This document shows positions 14,095-18,186 of a stretch of DNA of 18,186 nucleotides, piece by piece. Made by a program: the position numbers and the translations under genes. Positions within the stretch are counted from its first letter, which is position 1. The number at the start of each line of letters is the position of its first letter. Origin of the DNA: JANPEF01 sp046596055 (GTDB taxonomy: Bacteria > Eisenbacteria > RBG-16-71-46 > DASYSL01); assembly GCA_046596055.1 (NCBI GenBank), contig JBKJNH010000327.1:1-18186 (forward strand), given 5' to 3'. Under the pieces are notes generated by a model, which ran no database searches, had not been told where the DNA came from, and saw only the letters and a program-made list of their open reading frames with translations.

Positions 14095-14123
14095 CTTGTA
14101 CCCTCGAAGTGCCCTCGCCGACT

Positions 14124-14652
14124 TCAGCGGAGCCGAATTGCGCCCGCACGACCAACCTCGGGGATCACCCCGAACCCACCAGGCAACGAATCGTCCGTAG
14201 ACTCACTGCATCCGATCCGCGCCCGGCGCTCGTCCGGCCATCTCTCAGTCATGGGCACTTGAGGGTTCGAGTCATACTGGACTGGGCCGAAGTCCAATGG
14301 TGCCAACGTTCTCTTCCGTCCCGCCGGTCACAAGGAGTCGACCATCGGAGAGAGTGGAGTGTCCGGCACAAAAAATTGGATTCGGCGCTGGAAATCGCCG
14401 CGCCGAAGTGGCATCCGAGGGGTCCCACATCCCCGCGTCGCCTTGTCCACTGTGCCAGTAGGCAATCTTCGTACTGTCGCCATCGCCGCGTAGCACACAC
14501 ATGTGCGTCGCTTGGGCTCCAAGCTCAATGGCAGTTGAACCCCACTGCCCGGTATCCTGAAGCGATGCGAAGCTGTCCTGACTCGCGGCCTGGAGACCGC
14601 AAACCAGGACCACTGCCGCCGTAGCGGACGAACCACCAGCCAGTCGGCGCAT
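14124..14652 (-). pseudogene. galactose-oxidase-like (kelch) secreted protein, truncated and frameshifted
   Basis: The ATG at 14652 with GGAGG 4 bases upstream opens a signal peptide (MRRLAGGSSATAAVVLVCGL). This is followed by the first blade of a galactose-oxidase/glyoxal-oxidase kelch propeller: QATHMCVLRGDGDSTKIAYW, AGMWDPSDATS, NPIFCAGHSTLSDGRLLVTG. The frame stops at 14272 after GGTEENVGTIGL. In another frame (stop at 14124) the expected next piece, FGPVQYDSNPQVPMTERWPD, resembles the conserved 'yDP ... M RWYPT' segment, so a frameshift near 14290-14306 is likely. After that, homology fades and the remaining ~500 residues of a normal member are absent. It is non-functional unless the short frame has a new role. 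It lies directly downstream of the Asp-box gene. Confidence 0.65.
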
Positions 14653-14700
14653 AACGCCTCCGTGGTTCAGCATGGGAGCCGTGAAGCTCGACTTCCTTGT

Positions 14701-17103
14701 CTACCGCGCCGTGGTGTCCAGCTGATGGAGTTTTGCAGTCGCAGTTTCGGAGCCGAGTTGAGCGTGCAGAAAGTAGATCCCAGCGGGAACACGACCATGG
14801 GCACCGTGTCCGTTCCAAGAGAGCGTCATCGGCCCCGCGGGCATTCGGCCGCGGTGCAAGATCGCAACGCGGACACCCCGGACGTCATAGACGTCGACTC
14901 TTCCCTCGCCGGTCCTCGAGGTGAAGAGCACGGCCTCAACGGGCCCGCGGTGGGGGTTCGGCGCCACCGACATCCAGGAGAGCGATGGTGGACGGAGCTC
15001 TGCCTCGATGGTCACGATCTCGCTCCACTCGGCATGGCCGGAGGCGCGAAAGAGTTCGAGCCTATATTGGTAGCTCGAGTCGAGCAGGGCCGATGGATCG
15101 ATCCATTGAGTGGCTTCCCGCTCGAGCAGCAAGGGCTCATCGAGAAGGGACACGAAGTGCTCCGAGTCTGGAGCTGACCGGTGCGGTCGGTATCGGACGA
15201 GCGGGTCCGGGTCGTCTAGCCCGGCGAAACGCCAAGTCAGCCGAACACCGGTATCGACGCGCTCCGCTTGGAGGTACGAATGGGCCTGCGTGGGCCCGTC
15301 CGTTACTAGCTTCGCCCCATAGATATCGGTGCTTGCGCCTCGGAAGTCGGCCCAAAGGCAGTACAGGGACGTCGCGCCCACCGCGAGGGTCAATCCGTCG
15401 CCGATGTTCGACAGCTGGTCCGTGCGTCGCCAGTTGCTCGACGCCGTGCTCAGCCGCTGGGCCGCGGCGAACAGATCCCCGGGTTCCATGCGCGAGAGAT
15501 ACGTGTCAGTGAGGAAGCCGCAGGCAGGATCGTCACGACGGCCGTACCAAGCCACGTGGACGGTTCCTGAGCGGTCCACCGCGACCGCGGGCAGGGCATT
15601 GTCGTAGAGGGGGCGATCGTCGTTGACGCGCACCTTGCCCTCCCAGGTGCTGCCGCCATCCGACGAGCTCACGAGCACGATATCACGGCTGTCGCGGGCC
15701 ACGGACGAGGGGTCCGGGAGCAGGGTTACAAGGGAGAAGCGGTAGTGGCGAGCGTACGGGCCGCCCGCGGTCAGCGTCCGGATGTAATAGGTCCCGCTTC
15801 TCGGCAAGGTGAACACGGCGGGCTGGTTGAAGCGACTGGCCGTGGCCGAATCCGCGCGCGCGTCGCCCCATGAGCCCACGGCGAGCTGGAAGGTGTGCAG
15901 CGTATCCTCGCCGCAGAGCACTTCATAGCCGACCGATTCGAGGCTCTTGCTCGCGGGCGTGGTGCTTGTGACCCGGCCGTCGATCCAGACGATCGTTCCC
16001 GCCTCGCCCTCAAAGCTAAAGACGTCGTAATCGAGGACGAAGGGCTCGTAGTCCGAAGAGTTCGTGACCCCGGAGGCTTCCATTCCGAAAGATATGGGCG
16101 TGGCCGTCGCGAAGTAATCGTTGGGCTCGGATTCGGATCGGCCCTGAAACGTGCCTGTCACCGTGCCGCTCGCGCGCTCGGCCCAAGCGACGTAGACCCG
16201 TCCGCGCGTGCCGCCGGTCGTCTGATCCACGTCGACTGTCGGAAGCTCGGTCTGATAGAGCCTTTGCGGATTCTCGATGTACCCCGGCGGGGCGGCGCCC
16301 CTGTTGTCTTCGATGGTGCCGCAGACGAACGTGCTGCCGAAGGTGAGGCCGTCGTCCGTCGAGCGCCGACCCAGGATCTTCTTCTGTCGCAGGTCGTGCC
16401 AGACTACGTAGAGTTCGCCGTCGGGTCCAATCGCCATACGTGGCCCATTGCACTCGCTCGTGCTCAACGAGATCGGCGTGCTCCATGTGATGCCTCCGTC
16501 AGTCGACCGGACGAATTGGATCGTGCTTTCCGAGCTCGGTCCGAAAACCCGCGCGAAGGCGAGATAGAGCGTGCCCGACGTCGAATTCCAGCGCAGGTCA
16601 GGAGCGTCGTACCTCCTCGCCTCCGCCGTTTGGGAGGCCAGGGGCACCGCATAGGTCGGACCCGACCAGACTAGGGAATCGCCAGACGGATCTCCTCGGT
16701 AGATCGCCAGCGTCTCCTGGAAACCCTCTCCAATGTAGAACACTGCCGCATAGGCGACGCCCGACGGCGTGGCACAGAGGGTGGGAAGTCCTCGTACAGA
16801 GTGTCGCACCGGGTCCCGCAGCGGGAGCCGAGCCCCAATCCGCCACGTCTGTCCCTCATCTGCCGACTCCGCCCAATCGACTCGAACTCGAGAATTCGTC
16901 GGAACCACTGGCCACATCGCGATCAGCCGGCCGCCAGCGATGGCGAGCTTTGGACCGTTCTCGACAATGGCTCGCGAGCTGACCACGAGTTCTGTTGACG
17001 GTGTTTCGGACTGAGCGGCGATTGGGAACACGAGGAGGCTGAGGAGAGCCGACAAGGGCCCCACGAGCAAACGAGGATTCGCGCGGCATCCGTGCAACCG
17101 CAT
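14701..17103 (-). CDS. secreted Asp-box (sialidase-like) propeller protein with inserted PPC-like domain and FlgD-like C-terminus
   Basis: 800 residues. Signal peptide 1-31 (ends FPIAAQS). A sialidase-type beta-propeller follows, with Asp boxes SADEGQTW (80-87), STDGGITW (200-207), STDDGLTF (248-255) and SSDGGSTW (480-487). Between the third and fourth boxes, residues about 323-460 form a pre-peptidase C-terminal-like beta-sandwich (SESEPNDYFATATPI, DYDVFSFEGEAG, PRSGTYYIRTLTAG, YRFSLVTL). Residues 605-705 resemble a fibronectin-III or Ig linker. The last ~90 residues (SVAPNPHRGPVEAVLFTSRT, VDVYDVRGVRVAIL, LSWNGHGAHGRVPAGIYFLH) are a FlgD-Ig/sorting-type domain for export or surface attachment. 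I see no convincing sialidase arginine triad, so catalysis is unproven; glycan or surface binding is as likely. The ATG 17103 has weak GAAGG upstream. Confidence 0.88.
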   Translation of the reverse strand: MRLHGCRANPRLLVGPLSALLSLLVFPIAAQSETPSTELVVSSRAIVENGPKLAIAGGRLIAMWPVVPTNSRVRVDWAESADEGQTWRIGARLPLRDPVRHSVRGLPTLCATPSGVAYAAVFYIGEGFQETLAIYRGDPSGDSLVWSGPTYAVPLASQTAEARRYDAPDLRWNSTSGTLYLAFARVFGPSSESTIQFVRSTDGGITWSTPISLSTSECNGPRMAIGPDGELYVVWHDLRQKKILGRRSTDDGLTFGSTFVCGTIEDNRGAAPPGYIENPQRLYQTELPTVDVDQTTGGTRGRVYVAWAERASGTVTGTFQGRSESEPNDYFATATPISFGMEASGVTNSSDYEPFVLDYDVFSFEGEAGTIVWIDGRVTSTTPASKSLESVGYEVLCGEDTLHTFQLAVGSWGDARADSATASRFNQPAVFTLPRSGTYYIRTLTAGGPYARHYRFSLVTLLPDPSSVARDSRDIVLVSSSDGGSTWEGKVRVNDDRPLYDNALPAVAVDRSGTVHVAWYGRRDDPACGFLTDTYLSRMEPGDLFAAAQRLSTASSNWRRTDQLSNIGDGLTLAVGATSLYCLWADFRGASTDIYGAKLVTDGPTQAHSYLQAERVDTGVRLTWRFAGLDDPDPLVRYRPHRSAPDSEHFVSLLDEPLLLEREATQWIDPSALLDSSYQYRLELFRASGHAEWSEIVTIEAELRPPSLSWMSVAPNPHRGPVEAVLFTSRTGEGRVDVYDVRGVRVAILHRGRMPAGPMTLSWNGHGAHGRVPAGIYFLHAQLGSETATAKLHQLDTTAR

Positions 17104-17400
17104 GGCAAGAAGCCCTTCGGTCTTGCGTCAAGGCCCGGAAGTGCCCGTCACTTGGGTCGCGCAAGGCATTCACATAAATCTGCGACTCACTAGGGTCTCT
17201 TAACCTGCCTGGCTTGTCAAGGACTTTACAATCCTCCGGCCTGTTGGAAGGACCCCGCCGAAGGTAACAGGCCGACGCTTGCGCTACCGCCCGATCGTGC
17301 CCGGAACGCGCTACGCCTCGAATCCGGCGGTCGGCACGGCCACCCTCGTCTTCTCCCTTTCGGACGACCGGCGGGCGGGCCTTACCGCGTTTGGGCGGAG
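17104..17400. other. intergenic region with probable degraded recombinase sequence
   Basis: No intact gene is seen. The half next to 17104 would hold the promoter of the Asp-box gene: TTGACA occurs on the minus strand at 17220-17215, but no good -10 follows at 16-18 bp. From about 17260 the plus strand has a short open stretch (GRRLRYRPIVPGTRYA) that may be the worn zinc-ribbon region upstream of the serine-recombinase fragment, in a different frame. That match is weak. Confidence 0.35.
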
Positions 17401-17757
17401 ACGAACGGTCGACTGGTCGAGCAGGCGCCCGACCTGGGCCGTGAGCTGACGACCGCTTCGGCGGAGATCGATCGGGTCCAGGAACGGGTTAACCGGTACA
17501 CCCGGGCCTTCGAGGCCGGGCGGCTTGACGCGGGCCTCTTCGGAGAGAACGTCCGGACGCTCAAGGAGCAGCTACAGCAGCTCGAAGCGCACCGCCGCGA
17601 CCTAGATCATCAGAGCCGGAACCTTAGGCTCCCCGAGCTTGATCGCCGCGCACCCTGCCCATGTACGTCGCCGGCCGGAGCGCTCGCCCAGAGCGCCGCC
17701 CTTGAAATCGCAAACACATTCGTGCTCACAGGGGGGACTGTCCATTCTACTGTGTAA
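17401..17757 (+). pseudogene. large serine recombinase, C-terminal coiled-coil fragment
   Basis: An open frame without a start. It encodes LGRELTTASAEIDRVQERVN, RYTRAFEAGRLDAGLFGENV, RTLKEQLQQLEAHRRDLDHQ. This is the pattern of the C-terminal helical region of resolvase-type large serine recombinases (E-I-xx-RY-x-R-AFE-x-G, then ERV-x-L-xx-Q). The catalytic resolvase domain and an intact zinc ribbon are missing upstream. The last residues (GGTVHSTV) are encoded by the end of the adjacent insertion sequence, so the element has replaced the true C-terminus. This is a remnant of an integrated phage or conjugative element. Confidence 0.6.
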
Positions 17758-18186
17758 CCGGCCGCATTATCGGTTCGTCACTCGTCCTTAGAACAGGATC
17801 GTGAAGTGGTTAATGGCCGCGGCCCAGTCGCGGATCGGACGGCTCCAGGGTTCCGTCGCCTTGCGGATCGTCAGGTCCAGCACCTTCCTCACCGACTCCG
17901 GGTTTGGAAACGCACCTAGCTTCCGCGTCACCTTGCACAGCGTCGCGTTGGTTGTGTAGACCACCTTCCGGATCGCCGGCGGGTAGCCGAAGAACGGGAT
18001 CACGCGCTGCCAGTTCGCCCGCCGCGACGCACTGATGAACGGCAAGCGATCGTCCCACTTCGATGCGCACGCTTCAAGCGCTTCCTCGGTCGCTTCCTCG
18101 GCCAACTTGAGCGTCGGGGCGGCGCAGATCGCCCGCAGGTCCTCGATGATCGCCTTCCCATCCTTCCAGCTCACGTAGCGCAGGGA
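17732..18186 (-). mobile_element. IS256/Mutator-family insertion sequence, one end only
   Basis: The element enters from the right edge of the window. Its terminal sequence, GGGACTGTCC (from about 17734) through ACTGTGTAA, matches the GGGACTGTC...ACTGTGTAA style of IS256-family terminal repeats. The transposase gene lies just inside, reading toward this end, as expected. The other end and the target duplication are outside the window, so the exact boundary (17731-17734, within a run of G) is uncertain. Confidence 0.65.
17788..18186 (-). CDS. IS256-family (Mutator) transposase, C-terminal part, probably defective
   Basis: 133 codons including the stop, open to the window edge (first residues SLRYVSWKDGKA). 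The motifs LRAICAAPTLKLAEEATEEA, ACASKWDDRLPFISASRRAN, WQRVIPFFGYPPAIRKVVYT, TNA and PIRDWAAAINHFTILF are characteristic of the Mutator/IS256 C-terminus. After YTTNA, intact relatives continue with IExxNxxLRK..., containing the Glu thought to complete the DDE triad. Here it reads TLCKVTRKLGAFPN, about six residues shorter and without that Glu. The copy is therefore probably inactive. The GTG that could be read as a start at 18174 is internal, since homology continues upstream of it. Confidence 0.85.
   Translation of the reverse strand, partial: SLRYVSWKDGKAIIEDLRAICAAPTLKLAEEATEEALEACASKWDDRLPFISASRRANWQRVIPFFGYPPAIRKVVYTTNATLCKVTRKLGAFPNPESVRKVLDLTIRKATEPWSRPIRDWAAAINHFTILF

Noticed and set aside
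1..18186. CRISPR array, tRNA, rRNA or cobalamin riboswitch
   Set aside because: No regularly spaced repeats, cloverleaf or B12-box-like leader was seen by eye; the adenosyltransferase upstream region is kelch-pseudogene sequence.

Overview
The window is high-GC DNA (GC-rich third codon positions throughout) from a diderm bacterium. It encodes two lipoproteins with clear lipoboxes, an outer-membrane beta-barrel protein ending in Phe, and a very large secreted protein with a FlgD/sorting-type C-terminal domain of the kind common in the FCB group and in candidate phyla such as Eisenbacteria. The phylum is my inference; no rRNA or other marker gene is present.

Layout. 1-2060, minus strand: the 5' end of a Rossmann-fold (NmrA-like) gene, a possible 36-codon ORF coupled to the end of an inorganic pyrophosphatase gene, and a lipoprotein gene with an 11-residue-repeat tail. 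2075-5427, plus strand: pcm, a secreted dienelactone hydrolase and a gamma-glutamyltransferase. 5424-6505, minus strand: an excisionase-type DNA-binding protein translationally coupled to a multi-pass membrane protein whose frame is broken by a single in-frame TAG; the Shine-Dalgarno of this pair lies in a predicted hairpin. 6580-9353, minus strand: OMP, xth and a secreted M20 peptidase. 9472-10799, minus strand: a class I methyltransferase and msrA, overlapping by ATGA. 10800-11165, plus strand: a fossil in which the first residues of a VapB-like antitoxin run directly into the C-terminal half of a VapC PIN toxin. 11178-14094, minus strand: a PduO-type cobalamin adenosyltransferase, a long-form class II aldolase and a DUF3298 lipoprotein.

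14095-18186 is accessory and decaying DNA: a frameshifted galactose-oxidase-like kelch gene, an 800-residue secreted Asp-box protein with an inserted PPC-like domain, a C-terminal fragment of a large serine recombinase, and the end of an IS256/Mutator-family element whose transposase lacks a conserved segment and runs off the window.

Most genes are housekeeping or repair-type: pcm and msrA repair damaged proteins, xth repairs DNA, ppa and fba serve central metabolism. I did not find a convincing new multi-gene system. The observations most worth checking are the in-frame amber in the membrane-protein/HTH operon with its sequestered ribosome-binding site, the VapB-VapC fusion relic with its leaderless promoter, and the small ORF overlapping the pyrophosphatase stop.
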